A stretch of DNA of 28,854 nucleotides from assembly GCA_039033215.1 (NCBI GenBank), contig JBCCDA010000057.1, positions 1 through 28,854 on the forward strand, in the 5' to 3' direction. The stretch comes from Thermohalobaculum sp039033215. Lineage in GTDB: Bacteria; Pseudomonadota; Alphaproteobacteria; Rhodobacterales; Rhodobacteraceae. Position numbers and translations under genes: made by a program. Shown piece after piece: positions 15,704-23,474 of the stretch; positions within the stretch are counted from its first letter, which is position 1; each line of letters begins with the position of its first letter. The notes under the pieces are model-generated. The model ran no database searches. It was given only the letters and a program-made list of their open reading frames with translations, and was not told the DNA's origin.

Positions 15704-16462
15704 TTGACCGAAGATCTGCTGCACGAGGTGCGCGACGGGATCGGCTACGTCACCTTCAACCGGCCCGATAGCCGCAACGCGATGACGTTTGCCATGTACG
15801 AGGGGCTGGCCGCGATCTGCGATGATCCGGGCGATGTGCGCGCGCTGGTGGTCTCGGGCGCCGGCGGGGCCTTTGCCGCCGGCACCGACATGACCCAGTT
15901 CCGTGCCTTCGACAATCCCGAGGACGCCTGGGGCTATGAGGAGCGCATGGACAATGTCATGGGCCGGATCGAACGCTGCCCGGTCCCGACCATCGCGGCC
16001 ATCACAGGCGCCTGCACGGGTGGTGGCGCTGCCATCGCCGCCTGCTGCGATCTGCGCATCACGGACGATCGCCTGAAGTTCGGCTTTCCCATTGCGCGGA
16101 CGCTGGGCAATTGCTTGTCGATCGCCTCGCTTGCGCGGCTCTCTTCGCTGATCGGGCAGGCGAAGGTGCGTGAGATCATCTTTACGTCCCGGCTGGTCGG
16201 TGCGGACGAAGCCTTGGCCTGCGGCCTCGTCATGGAGATATCGGATGACCCGCTGGCCCGCGCCGCGGAACTGGCCACCCAGATCGCGGCCTACGCGCCC
16301 CTGACCCTGCGCGTCACCAAGGAGGGCCTGCGCCGCCTGCGCGAGGACGGGCCCGGGGCCGACGACCACGATCTGGTCGAGACGGCTTATATGTCGGACG
16401 ACTTCAAGGAGGGCATGGAGGCGTTCCTGGGCAAGCGCAAACCTGCCTTCAAGGGGCAGTAG
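15704..16462 (+). CDS. Enoyl-CoA hydratase/isomerase family (crotonase) protein, TTG start
   Basis: A 252-residue crotonase beginning at TTG (15704), supported by GAGGAG six bases upstream that overlaps the thioesterase stop. Oxyanion-hole parts are AAGTDMTQF near 63 and GACTGGGAAIAACCD near 103. The two hydratase glutamates are replaced by Ala (GGGAAIA) and Ile (FGFPIARTLGNCLS). The C-terminal SDDFKEGMEAFLGKRKPAF is standard. It sits between a thioesterase and a CaiB/BaiF CoA-transferase, so it handles a CoA ester made or cleared by them. The RTLGNC segment marks a separate subfamily from the other two crotonases in the window. Confidence 0.88.
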   Translation: MTEDLLHEVRDGIGYVTFNRPDSRNAMTFAMYEGLAAICDDPGDVRALVVSGAGGAFAAGTDMTQFRAFDNPEDAWGYEERMDNVMGRIERCPVPTIAAITGACTGGGAAIAACCDLRITDDRLKFGFPIARTLGNCLSIASLARLSSLIGQAKVREIIFTSRLVGADEALACGLVMEISDDPLARAAELATQIAAYAPLTLRVTKEGLRRLREDGPGADDHDLVETAYMSDDFKEGMEAFLGKRKPAFKGQ

Positions 16463-16502
16463 ACCCGACGTTAACCCGGCTTAGCATCGACGGGAGGGGC
16501 AT

Positions 16503-17666
16503 ATGAACGGACCACTTCACGGCATCACGGTGATCGAACTGGCGCATGTCATGGCCGGGCCCGTCGCGGGCCTGATGCTCGCCGACATGGGTGCCGATGT
16601 GATCAAGGTGGAGAAACCCACCGGCGACGACACCCGCAAATCTGGGCCCTATGTTGAAGGCGAAGCCGCCGCCTACATGATGATGAACCGCAACAAGCGC
16701 GGCATCGTCATGGACCTCAAGGACCCCGCCGCCGTCGGACGGCTGCGCGAGATGATCCGCAGCGCCGATGTGCTGATCGAGAATTACCGACCCGGCACGA
16801 TGGAGAAGCTGGGGCTCGGCTACGATAGCCTCAAGGCGGAGAACCCGGGGCTGATCTACGGCTCGATCTCAGGCTTCGGGCGGACAGGGCCCTACGCCGA
16901 ACGCGCGGGTTTCGACCTGATCGCGCAAGGCATGTCCGGGCTGATGGCTGTCACGGGTGAGGGGCCGGGGCGTCCGCCCTGCAAGGTCGGCCCACCGGTC
17001 AGCGACATCACCGCAGGGATCCTACTGGCGATGGGCGTGTGCGCCGCGCTCCAGCACCGCAACGTCACGGGGCAGGGCCAGCAGGTCGAGACCTCGCTCT
17101 TCGAGGCCGCGATCACACACACCTACTGGCAGTCGGCGATTGCCTTCGCGACCGGTGAGGACCCCGAGCCCATGGGCTCGGCCCATCCGCTGAACGCACC
17201 CTATCAGGCGGTGCGCACGGCGGATGGCTACATCAACATCGGCGCGGCCAACCAGGGCAACTGGGAGCGGTTGATCGGCATCATCGGCCACCCCGAACTG
17301 GCGGATGACCCGCGCTTTGGCCACAACGACCAGCGGATGATCCACCGCCAGGCGCTGGAGGAGGTGCTGAACGGCATCTTCTCGCAGAAGCCCTCGGCCC
17401 ATTGGCTGGCGCTGCTGGAACAGGGCGGCTTCCCGGCTGGCCCTGTCCTGTCCATCAAGCAGATGCACCAGGACCCGCAGGTGATTGCCCGCCAGATGGT
17501 GCCGGCGACCCAGCACCCAGTGGTGGGTGCAGTCCAGACCATCGGTCTGCCTGTGAAGTTTGCCGCCACCCCAGGGGGCGTGCGCACGCCCGCCCCGACG
17601 CTTGGCCAGCACACCGATGCAGTGCTGGCGGCGTACGGTCTGGCCGAGCCCGCCAGTGATGGCTGA
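16503..17666 (+). CDS. CaiB/BaiF (family III) CoA-transferase
   Basis: A 387-residue family III CoA-transferase. Signatures are VIELAHVMAGPVAGLMLADMGADVIKVE from residue 10, NRNKRGIVMDLKD (62-74), SISGFGRTGPYAERAGFDL (121-139), and candidate catalytic Asp168 in PPVSDITAG. The ATG at 16503 follows GGGAGGGG. The gene is 40 bases after the crotonase and its end overlaps the next start by eight bases, so both neighbours are co-expressed. It is only distantly similar to the CoA-transferase at the left end (that one has VADLTAGHF), so the two are not a recent duplication. The donor is probably succinyl-CoA or acetyl-CoA, which is inference. Confidence 0.92.
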   Translation: MNGPLHGITVIELAHVMAGPVAGLMLADMGADVIKVEKPTGDDTRKSGPYVEGEAAAYMMMNRNKRGIVMDLKDPAAVGRLREMIRSADVLIENYRPGTMEKLGLGYDSLKAENPGLIYGSISGFGRTGPYAERAGFDLIAQGMSGLMAVTGEGPGRPPCKVGPPVSDITAGILLAMGVCAALQHRNVTGQGQQVETSLFEAAITHTYWQSAIAFATGEDPEPMGSAHPLNAPYQAVRTADGYINIGAANQGNWERLIGIIGHPELADDPRFGHNDQRMIHRQALEEVLNGIFSQKPSAHWLALLEQGGFPAGPVLSIKQMHQDPQVIARQMVPATQHPVVGAVQTIGLPVKFAATPGGVRTPAPTLGQHTDAVLAAYGLAEPASDG

Positions 17667-18429
17667 GCCGGTTCGCCTGCCCAATCTGCCCTACGACGCC
17701 GACGCGGGGCTCGCGACGCGGGCGCGGATCGGGCTGGTCACCTTGTCGGGCGATGTGACGATCGAAGCGGACCTAACCCATGTCTTCGGTCATGTGCCGG
17801 GGATCGCTTTCTATGGCTCGCGGATCGAGATGGATTCCGACGTGACGCCCGAGACCCTGACCGCGATGGAGGCCCGCATTGCGGGCTCTACCGCCCTGAT
17901 GGTCCCTGACGAGCCGTTCCAGGCGGTGGGCTTTGGCTGTACCTCGGCCTCGGCGCTACTGGGGGACGACCGGGTGGCCGCACAGGTTCATGCGCAGAAG
18001 CCAGAGGCGAAGGTGACCAACCCGGTCGCAGCCATGACCGCGGCCATGCAGGCGCTGGGCGCGCGCCGGATCAGCGTGCTGACCCCCTACACGGCCAAGG
18101 TCAACGCCGGGATCGAGGTGGCAATGGCCAAGGCAGGGTTCGAGATCGCGGCCTTCGGGTCATTCGACGAGCCGCATGATCCCACCGTGGGCCGCATGAC
18201 CCCTGCGTCGATCGCCGCAGCCTCGCGCCAGGTGGCGGCAGCCGCGCCCACCGAAGCGCTGTTCATCTCTTGCACCAACCTGCGCGCGTGCGCGCTGGTC
18301 CCGGAACTTGAGGCCGAGCTCGGCATCCCCGTCACAACCTCCAACCACGCGATCGCCTGGCATCTGATGCGGCTGAGCGGAATCGAGGATCGCCTCCCGT
18401 TCCTGGGGCGGCTCTATGAAAACCCATGA
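17659..18429 (+). CDS. Asp/Glu racemase superfamily protein, maleate isomerase / arylmalonate decarboxylase-like
   Basis: A 256-residue protein of the aspartate/glutamate racemase superfamily in the maleate isomerase-EutA-arylmalonate decarboxylase branch. Cys94 (GFGCTSAS) and Cys205 (FISCTNLRA) sit at the two active-site positions. Arylmalonate decarboxylase has Gly at the first position, whereas maleate isomerase and racemases have both, so isomerisation or racemisation of a dicarboxylate fits better than decarboxylation. NPVAAMTAAM and ISVLTPYTAKVN are usual for the branch. The ATG at 17659 lies inside the end of the CoA-transferase gene (eight-base overlap), pointing to tight coupling. 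A free acid handled here may be the acceptor for the CoA-transferase. EutA-type proteins of ectoine use are related, but no other eut genes are present. Confidence 0.78.
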   Translation: MAEPVRLPNLPYDADAGLATRARIGLVTLSGDVTIEADLTHVFGHVPGIAFYGSRIEMDSDVTPETLTAMEARIAGSTALMVPDEPFQAVGFGCTSASALLGDDRVAAQVHAQKPEAKVTNPVAAMTAAMQALGARRISVLTPYTAKVNAGIEVAMAKAGFEIAAFGSFDEPHDPTVGRMTPASIAAASRQVAAAAPTEALFISCTNLRACALVPELEAELGIPVTTSNHAIAWHLMRLSGIEDRLPFLGRLYENP

Positions 18430-18512
18430 GGACGGGCGATTGTGTCGCGGCGACTGGACACCAGGTGATGGCGCCATATGTCTGCCGCTCAGCTGGTAGT
18501 ATGAGGTGTGCG

Positions 18513-18713
18513 ATGACGCCGAGAACAGACAAAGAACAATTCTTGATGGCGAACGGCTGGGAGGACATGGAGGCGGCCGAAAAAGCTCTGGCGCAGACGA
18601 CGCCGGACCCCAGGGCCGAGAAGTCCATGAAATCGATGATCAGCATCTCTCAGCTAGTGTGCATCGTGGGGCTCGGTTCTATATTTGCCATGACGCTTGC
18701 CGGTCTGACCTGA
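18513..18713 (+). CDS. Small membrane protein of unknown function
   Basis: A 66-residue protein, MTPRTDKEQFLMANGW, started at 18513 because GAGG lies six bases upstream; the in-frame ATG at 18501 has no ribosome-binding site. The first 40 residues are polar and charged, and the last 22 (SQLVCIVGLGSIFAMTLAGLT) form one hydrophobic helix, giving a tail-anchored layout. It is 83 bases after the racemase-like gene and 16 bases before the flavin reductase. No family is recognised. Confidence 0.55.
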   Translation: MTPRTDKEQFLMANGWEDMEAAEKALAQTTPDPRAEKSMKSMISISQLVCIVGLGSIFAMTLAGLT

Positions 18714-18729
18714 GGCCGGAGGCAGGGGC

Positions 18730-19383
18730 ATGCACTACCGTCCCGGTCTTGATGCCTGTCCGCTGCCCTACGATCCCTTCAAATCGTGCACGGTGCCCCG
18801 GCCGATCGGCTGGTTGTCCACCGTGTCGCCTGAGGGTGTGGTCAACCTTGCGCCGTACAGCCAGTGGCAGAACCTGACCTTCGATCCGCCGATGGTCATG
18901 TTCGCCGCAAACCAGCTTAGCGACGGGCGGCGCAAGGACACCGTCCTGAACGCCGAGGCGACGGGCTGGTTCGTCTGGAATATGGCGACCTACGCGTTGC
19001 GCGAGGCGGTGAACATCTCGGCGGCCGAGTTCCCCGCGGACGTCAACGAATTCCAAGAGGCCGGCGTGACCGAAGCGCCCTGCGTGGATGCCCCGGGTCC
19101 GCGCGTGGCCGAGAGCCCCTGCCATTTCGAATGCCGCTATCTCAGCACCCACCGGCTGCCGGGCGGATCCAACGCAGGCTGGGTCGACGTGGTCTACGGC
19201 CAGGTCGAGCACATCCACGTGGCCGACGAGGTCTTGGGTGCGGACGGCAAGCTGGACATCCCAGCCATCCAGCCGATCGCGCGGCTTGGCTACTACGACT
19301 ACACCGTGGTGCGCGAGGTCTTCGAGATGAGGATCCCCGGCGCCTCCGCGGCCACGCTCGCGGGGCTGGAGGGCAAGGCCTGA
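18730..19383 (+). CDS. Flavin reductase family protein
   Basis: A 217-residue protein of the flavin reductase-like (DIM6/NTAB) split-barrel family that binds FMN. The N-terminal VPRPIGWLSTVSPEGVVNLAPYSQWQNLTFDPPMVMFA is the signature flavin-binding stretch, followed by KDTVLNAEATGWFVWNMA and a long C-terminal half ending in a YDYTVVREVFEMRIPG strand. GGAGG precedes the ATG by seven bases. Members reduce FMN or FAD with NAD(P)H for a partner oxygenase, or bind flavin for other redox work. No flavin-dependent monooxygenase is in the window, so the partner is unknown. It is the last gene of the plus-strand block. Confidence 0.85.
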   Translation: MHYRPGLDACPLPYDPFKSCTVPRPIGWLSTVSPEGVVNLAPYSQWQNLTFDPPMVMFAANQLSDGRRKDTVLNAEATGWFVWNMATYALREAVNISAAEFPADVNEFQEAGVTEAPCVDAPGPRVAESPCHFECRYLSTHRLPGGSNAGWVDVVYGQVEHIHVADEVLGADGKLDIPAIQPIARLGYYDYTVVREVFEMRIPGASAATLAGLEGKA

Positions 19384-19416
19384 GGCGAGGCTGATGCTTT
19401 CGCAGCCCGCCCGCGC

Positions 19417-20271
19417 TCAGGCGGCGCGCACCGCATCCAGCCCGTCGCCCTCTCCGGCGGTGACGCAGATCGAGGCAAGCTCGCGCGGTTCCTCGTAGGG
19501 CCAGGGCATCCCCCGGTGCAGCGTCGCCCGTTCATCCCAGATCAGTACGTCGCCGACCTGCCATTGGTGCGCATAGATCGCGTCGTCGATCGTCAGGGCC
19601 GCGACGATCTCGTCGATCAGCGCGCGCGCCGCGCCGGTTTCCATCCCGTCGATCTCGCAGGCATGGCTGGCGATGTAGACAGCCTCGTCACCCGTCACGG
19701 GGTTCGGCCATATTGCCCGCCACCACGACCCCTCCCACTTGGTGATATGGGCCTCTTGCGCGAGGTCGGGGTCGATCTTAGCGCGCGAGTGCGTCAGCCG
19801 GTGCAGCATGACCGCGCGCCGCGCTGCGGCCTTCAGTGTCTCGGGCAGGCGCTGGAACCCCGCGCGGGTCGACACGAGCTCGGTCGCGCCCCCCGCCGAC
19901 GGCACCACGCGCCCGGTGATGATGTTGGCAAGCGACGGCACCGGCAGAAACGTCGAATCCGTGTGCCAGAGCATGTTGCCCTTCAGATCTTTGAGCTTCA
20001 TCGCGTCTGGCAGCAGGACTGAGCCATCGGGCAGCATGTTCGAGACGCGGCTCACGAACTCAGGCCCATCCGTGCGGTTCTCGATCGGCCCCCAGAGACG
20101 CCCGAAAGCCAGGATGTCGTCATCCTCCCACGCCTGGCCGCGAAACAGGAGCAGCGAGTGGCGATCGAAGGCGTCCCGGATTTGGGGATAGAGATGATCG
20201 GCGGAGACAGTCTTGAGGTCGATCCCGTGGATCTCGACCCCGAAGTCTGGGTGGAGCGGCGTGGTTTGCAT
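19417..20271 (-). CDS. TauD/TfdA family dioxygenase lacking the substrate-anion arginine
   Basis: A 284-residue Fe(II)/2-oxoglutarate dioxygenase. The metal triad is His103 and Asp105 in LWHTDSTF with His252 in ATLHRGMPW. Arg263, eleven after the distal His, fits the 2-oxoglutarate-binding arginine. The substrate-binding arginine expected at +15 (TauD Arg270) is absent: the sequence there is ELASICVTAGEG, with Ser267 at that place. The substrate therefore probably differs from taurine or 2,4-D. It also has TDGPEFVSRVSN (67-78) and a Trp-rich segment KWEGSWWRAIWPN (178-190). The ATG at 20271 has GGGAGG upstream. It is convergent with the flavin reductase (33-base gap) and downstream of a hairpin after the YhiN-like gene, so it may be transcribed alone. 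Confidence 0.9.
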   Translation of the reverse strand: MQTTPLHPDFGVEIHGIDLKTVSADHLYPQIRDAFDRHSLLLFRGQAWEDDDILAFGRLWGPIENRTDGPEFVSRVSNMLPDGSVLLPDAMKLKDLKGNMLWHTDSTFLPVPSLANIITGRVVPSAGGATELVSTRAGFQRLPETLKAAARRAVMLHRLTHSRAKIDPDLAQEAHITKWEGSWWRAIWPNPVTGDEAVYIASHACEIDGMETGAARALIDEIVAALTIDDAIYAHQWQVGDVLIWDERATLHRGMPWPYEEPRELASICVTAGEGDGLDAVRAA

Positions 20272-20355
20272 GGCGGCCTCCCGTTTTCTTGGGATCGTGC
20301 GCCCGGGCCCGTGGGGCTTCTGGTCCGTTTGCGACCGGCCACGTCGCTTGCTCTA

Positions 20356-20373
20356 CGTCGGGCCAGCCCGACG
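20356..20373 (-). terminator. Hairpin just after the YhiN-like gene
   Basis: CGTCGGG and CCCGACG form a perfect 7-base stem around a CCAG loop, beginning three bases beyond the TAG stop of the flavoprotein gene on the minus strand. The stem is GC-rich but is not followed by a T-run, so it would be a weak or factor-dependent terminator separating that gene from the downstream dioxygenase. Confidence 0.4.
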
Positions 20374-20376
20374 AGA

Positions 20377-21558
20377 CTATTGGCCGACACCGCGCGCCGC
20401 GATCTCGGTGCCGGCAGCCCAGCCTGATGACCAGGCCCACTGGAAGTTGTACCCACCCAGCCAGCCGGTCACGTCCACCGCCTCGCCAATGAAGAACAGC
20501 CCCGGCACATGGCGCGATTCCATGGTGCGCGCGTCCAACCCGCCGGTGTCGATCCCGCCCAGCGTGACCTCCGCCGTGCGGTATCCCTCCGACCCCGTTG
20601 GCGTCAGCTGCCAGGCGCGGACGGCTGCCTCCAGATCCGCCAGCCGGGCGTCCGACTGATCGGCCAGGTTGCCGCTCAGACCGGCCCGGTCAACCGCATC
20701 CTCGGCCAGCCTCTTTGGCAGGATTTCGGCGAGGGCGTTCGGGACGGAGGTGCGCCCGCGCGCCTGCCGCTGCGCCTTCAGGGTGTCGAGCACGCCAGTG
20801 CCGGGCGCCAACGCCACCGAGATCCGCTCCCCCTCCCGCCAATAGCTCGAGATCTGCAGGATCGCAGGACCGGACAGCCCCCGGTGCGTGAAGAGGAGCG
20901 CCTCGTCGAACGAAGTCCCGTTGCAGCTCACCCGGGCCGGCGCCGACAGGCCGGACAGTGCCGCGCAGCGCTCCTTCATCGCATCGCCGAAGGTCAGCGG
21001 CACCAGTGCGGGGCGGGTCTCGGTCACTTGGTGGCCGAACTGTTCGGCCACCTGATAGGCGAAGCCGGTGGCGCCCATCTTGGGGATGGACTTGCCGCCG
21101 GTGGCGACGACCAGATGGCGACAGGCAACCACCCCGCCGGGGTCGAGCGTCACGCGAAACCCCTCGGGCGTCTTCTCGATGGCGGTTGCAGAGGTTCGCA
21201 GCCTGAGCTCGGCGCCGCGTGCCTCCTCGACCAGCATCCTTATGATATCCTTGGAAGAATCATCGCAGAAGAGCTGACCCAGCGTCTTCTCATGCCAGGG
21301 GATCCGGTTGCGGTCCACCAGATCCACGAAGTCCCACTGGGTGTAGCGGTTGAGCGCGGATTTGCAGAAATGGGGGTTCCCGGACAGGAAGTTCTCGGGT
21401 GCCGTGTGGAGGTTTGTGAAGTTGCACCGCCCGCCGCCCGAGATTCGGATCTTCTCGCCCGGTGCCTTCGCGTGGTCGACCACCAGGGTGGAGCCCCCGG
21501 TATGCGCAGCGCAGAAGAGGCCCGCGGCCCCGGCGCCCAGGATCAGCGTATCGATCAA
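20377..21558 (-). CDS. HI0933/YhiN-family FAD-dependent oxidoreductase
   Basis: A 393-residue flavoprotein of the HI0933 (YhiN/BaiN) family. The dinucleotide motif is GAGAAGLFCA at 8-17. The family mark GEKIRISGGGRCNFTN follows at about 34-49, and VVATGGKSIPKMGATGFAYQVAEQFGH lies in the middle. The C-terminal TLGGIDTGGLDARTMESRHVPGLFFIGEAVDVTGWLGGYNFQWAWSSGWAAG is the FAD-pyrophosphate end. A TTG at 21558, three bases after the histidine phosphatase stop, is the apparent start; it keeps the Rossmann motif at the N-terminus but no good ribosome-binding site is visible, so coupling to the upstream gene is likely. The reaction of most members is undefined. Confidence 0.88.
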   Translation of the reverse strand: MIDTLILGAGAAGLFCAAHTGGSTLVVDHAKAPGEKIRISGGGRCNFTNLHTAPENFLSGNPHFCKSALNRYTQWDFVDLVDRNRIPWHEKTLGQLFCDDSSKDIIRMLVEEARGAELRLRTSATAIEKTPEGFRVTLDPGGVVACRHLVVATGGKSIPKMGATGFAYQVAEQFGHQVTETRPALVPLTFGDAMKERCAALSGLSAPARVSCNGTSFDEALLFTHRGLSGPAILQISSYWREGERISVALAPGTGVLDTLKAQRQARGRTSVPNALAEILPKRLAEDAVDRAGLSGNLADQSDARLADLEAAVRAWQLTPTGSEGYRTAEVTLGGIDTGGLDARTMESRHVPGLFFIGEAVDVTGWLGGYNFQWAWSSGWAAGTEIAARGVGQ

Positions 21559-21561
21559 CGA

Positions 21562-22146
21562 TCAGTAGGCGTCGGGTGGTGGTACCGCTTCGACATCGCC
21601 GCAGATGCGGTGATCCCAGCGATCGGGGCCCGGGGTCACGTGAAGCGGCAGCGCGTTCGGCATGCGCTTGAGGTCGGGGTCGACGGCCACATATGTGCGC
21701 GCCGCGATCCAGAGCCCGCCGTGGGCCACGATCAGCGTGTTGGGACCGCGGGCCACCGCGCGCTCCATCGCGCCCCAGACGCGGGCGCGGAACTGGTCGA
21801 AGGTCTCGCCACCCGGAGGTTCATGCTCGCCGCGGAAGAAGGCCGCGAGGAAGGGGCCATGCGGCTGGCCTTGGTGCTCGCCCAGATGGCACTCCATCAG
21901 CGCCTCGTCGGTCTCGACCGCCAGCCCGTGGACGCGCGCGACCGCCTCGGCGGTGTGATAGGCGCGGTCCAGCGGCGAGGCGACGATCCGCTCGATCGGC
22001 TCGTCTGCCAGCGCGCGACCCGCGACCTCGGCCTGGACTCGGCCCTTGTCTGACAGGGGCGAGTTCAACTGACCCTGGGTCTTGCCCGTGGCGTTCCACG
22101 TGGTCTCCCCATGACGGAGAAAATAGAACGGATGGTCGAAAGCCAT
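21562..22146 (-). CDS. Histidine phosphatase superfamily protein (phosphoglycerate mutase-like)
   Basis: A 194-residue histidine phosphatase. The phosphohistidine motif RHGETTWN begins at residue 11, with LSDKGRVQAEVAGRAL, SPLDRAYHTAEAVA, the acid/base Glu in LMECHLGEHQGQ, and the second His in VAHGGLW. The length fits the bacterial CobC/GpmB-like phosphatases. The ATG at 22146 has AGGAGCG upstream. It is divergent from the PrpF-type gene and leads a two-gene unit with the flavoprotein. Such proteins dephosphorylate small metabolites; true cofactor-dependent phosphoglycerate mutases are longer and have different loops. The substrate is not predictable here. Confidence 0.88.
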   Translation of the reverse strand: MAFDHPFYFLRHGETTWNATGKTQGQLNSPLSDKGRVQAEVAGRALADEPIERIVASPLDRAYHTAEAVARVHGLAVETDEALMECHLGEHQGQPHGPFLAAFFRGEHEPPGGETFDQFRARVWGAMERAVARGPNTLIVAHGGLWIAARTYVAVDPDLKRMPNALPLHVTPGPDRWDHRICGDVEAVPPPDAY

Positions 22147-22172
22147 GATCGCTCCTATGATGGGTCGCGTGA

Positions 22173-22228
22173 TTGACGGGCACGCCGCCCCTTCGTAGCG
22201 TCAAGTAAACGGCCTGTCATGGGTCAAG
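22173..22228 (+). promoter_or_regulatory. Candidate promoter and GTCAA repeats upstream of the PrpF-type gene
   Basis: TTGACG (22173-22178) followed after 17 bases by TAGCGT (22196-22201) is a plausible sigma-70 promoter facing the PrpF-type gene, with a good -35 and weak -10. TTGACG is also inverted as CGTCAA (22199-22204), and GTCAAG recurs at 22200 and 22223, about two helical turns apart. This would suit a regulator site, but none is proven. Confidence 0.35.
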
Positions 22229-22247
22229 AACCACAAGGAGGGGAGGG

Positions 22248-23354
22248 GTGCCCGATCAAATCGGAATCCCGGCCACATTCATGCGTGGCGGCACGTCGAA
22301 GGGGCTGTTCTTCCGATGGGAGGCGCTCGATGGGCTCGACCGCGACCGCTTTCTGTGCGCCGCTCTCGGATCGCCTGACGACTATGGCCGGCAGCTGGAT
22401 GGCATGGGAGGCGGAATATCCAGTCTTTCCAAGGCGATGATGGTACGCCGGTCGGACCGCGAGGGCATCGATGTCGATTACCTCTTCGCGCAGGTCGAGA
22501 TCGGGCAGGCCGAGGTCGACTATGCCGCGAACTGCGGGAATCTCACCTCGGCGGTTGCCTGTTTTGCCGTCGATCAGGGATTCGTGCAGCTGGCCGATGG
22601 CCCCGCGGTGGTCGCCATGTGGAACGAGAACACGGCCAAGCGCATTGATGCCCATCTGGTCGTTCGGGATGGGCGGGCTGCCGTCTCGGGGACCGAGGAG
22701 ATCGCGGGCGTCAGTGGCCAAGGCTCACCGATCCGGCTGGCCTTTCGCAACCCGGGGGGCGCGTGGACGGGGGCTTTACTGCCGACGGGAAACCCGATGG
22801 ATCGCGCGGTGCTCGGGGAGCATACTGTCGAGTATTCTTTCGTTGACGCGGCAAACCCTTGTGTTTTCGTGCGAGGCCAGGACATCGGCTGCTCGGCGGA
22901 TACCCTGCCCGCCGACATCGCCGCCCGGCCCGAGGTAATGGAGGCGCTGGATCAGATCCGGCGTCAGGCCGCTGCCAGGGCAGGCCGCGAGGCGGCTCCT
23001 GGCGCGCCGAAGATCGCCCTGGTCTCACCGCCCCGCGACTTCCCGACCTTGGCGGGCGGCACCGTCGCTGGCGCCGAGTCAGATTTGTTGATCCGCATGG
23101 TCTCGATGGGACAGGCGCACTTGGCGATCCCTTTGACGGGTGCGCTTTGCACTGCGGTCGCAGCACGCATCGCCGGAACCGTGGTCAATGAGGCCGTCCG
23201 GATCGGCGCCCCTGACCATCCTGTCCGGATCGGCACGGCCTCGGGCATCGTGCCCGCGAATGCCGAGATGAAGCCGGGCCCCGAGGCTCTCAGCGCCTCG
23301 GTCTACCGCACGGCGCGGGCCTTGATGGAGGGCACCGTCTATGCTCCCATCTGA
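22248..23354 (+). CDS. PrpF/AcnD-accessory family isomerase (methylitaconate or oxalomesaconate isomerase-like)
   Basis: A 368-residue diaminopimelate-epimerase-fold protein of the PrpF family, which moves double bonds in unsaturated tricarboxylates and dicarboxylates. The N-terminal FMRGGTSKGLFF (11-22) is diagnostic. Lys62 (SLSKAMM) and Cys96 (NCGNLTSAV) keep the 34-residue spacing I recall for the proposed catalytic Lys73 and Cys107 of Shewanella PrpF. The GTG at 22248 has AAGGAG seven bases upstream. Relatives include PrpF of the methylcitrate cycle, 3-methylitaconate isomerase and 4-oxalomesaconate tautomerase. No acnD or prpC is here, but an isocitrate-lyase-family gene follows, pointing to a branched dicarboxylate route rather than propionate breakdown. 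Confidence 0.87.
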   Translation: MPDQIGIPATFMRGGTSKGLFFRWEALDGLDRDRFLCAALGSPDDYGRQLDGMGGGISSLSKAMMVRRSDREGIDVDYLFAQVEIGQAEVDYAANCGNLTSAVACFAVDQGFVQLADGPAVVAMWNENTAKRIDAHLVVRDGRAAVSGTEEIAGVSGQGSPIRLAFRNPGGAWTGALLPTGNPMDRAVLGEHTVEYSFVDAANPCVFVRGQDIGCSADTLPADIAARPEVMEALDQIRRQAAARAGREAAPGAPKIALVSPPRDFPTLAGGTVAGAESDLLIRMVSMGQAHLAIPLTGALCTAVAARIAGTVVNEAVRIGAPDHPVRIGTASGIVPANAEMKPGPEALSASVYRTARALMEGTVYAPI

Positions 23355-23474
23355 GAACGCCGCCCGGCCCGCCACATGCGCGGCGCCACGCGCGCTTCAT
23401 CTGGCCCCAAATACCTCTTCGGCACCAGCCGGCCTTAGCCGTTGCCACAACGGGTGCGCGAAAGGCGACAAGCC
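23355..23474 (+). other. 120-base gap between PrpF-type and lyase genes
   Basis: No coding sequence is apparent. A GC-rich stretch with a weak GCGCG/CGCGC fold (about 23376-23395) is followed by an AT step CCCCAAATACCTC and a short CGGC-CTTA-GCCG fold. The gap is wider than others in this block, so a secondary promoter for the lyase gene is possible, but nothing decisive is seen. Confidence 0.25.

Noticed and set aside
17659..18429. Arylmalonate decarboxylase
   Set aside because: That enzyme has Gly at the first active-site position; this protein has cysteine at both (94 and 205).
18468..18512. Promoter for the 66-residue membrane protein (TAGTAT near 18497)
   Set aside because: No -35 match at suitable spacing; the gap more likely lies within an operon.
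20509..22053. Long plus-strand open frame (over 500 codons)
   Set aside because: Antisense to the YhiN-like and histidine phosphatase genes, whose motifs are intact; the Arg/Gly/His-rich translation is typical of GC-rich shadow frames.
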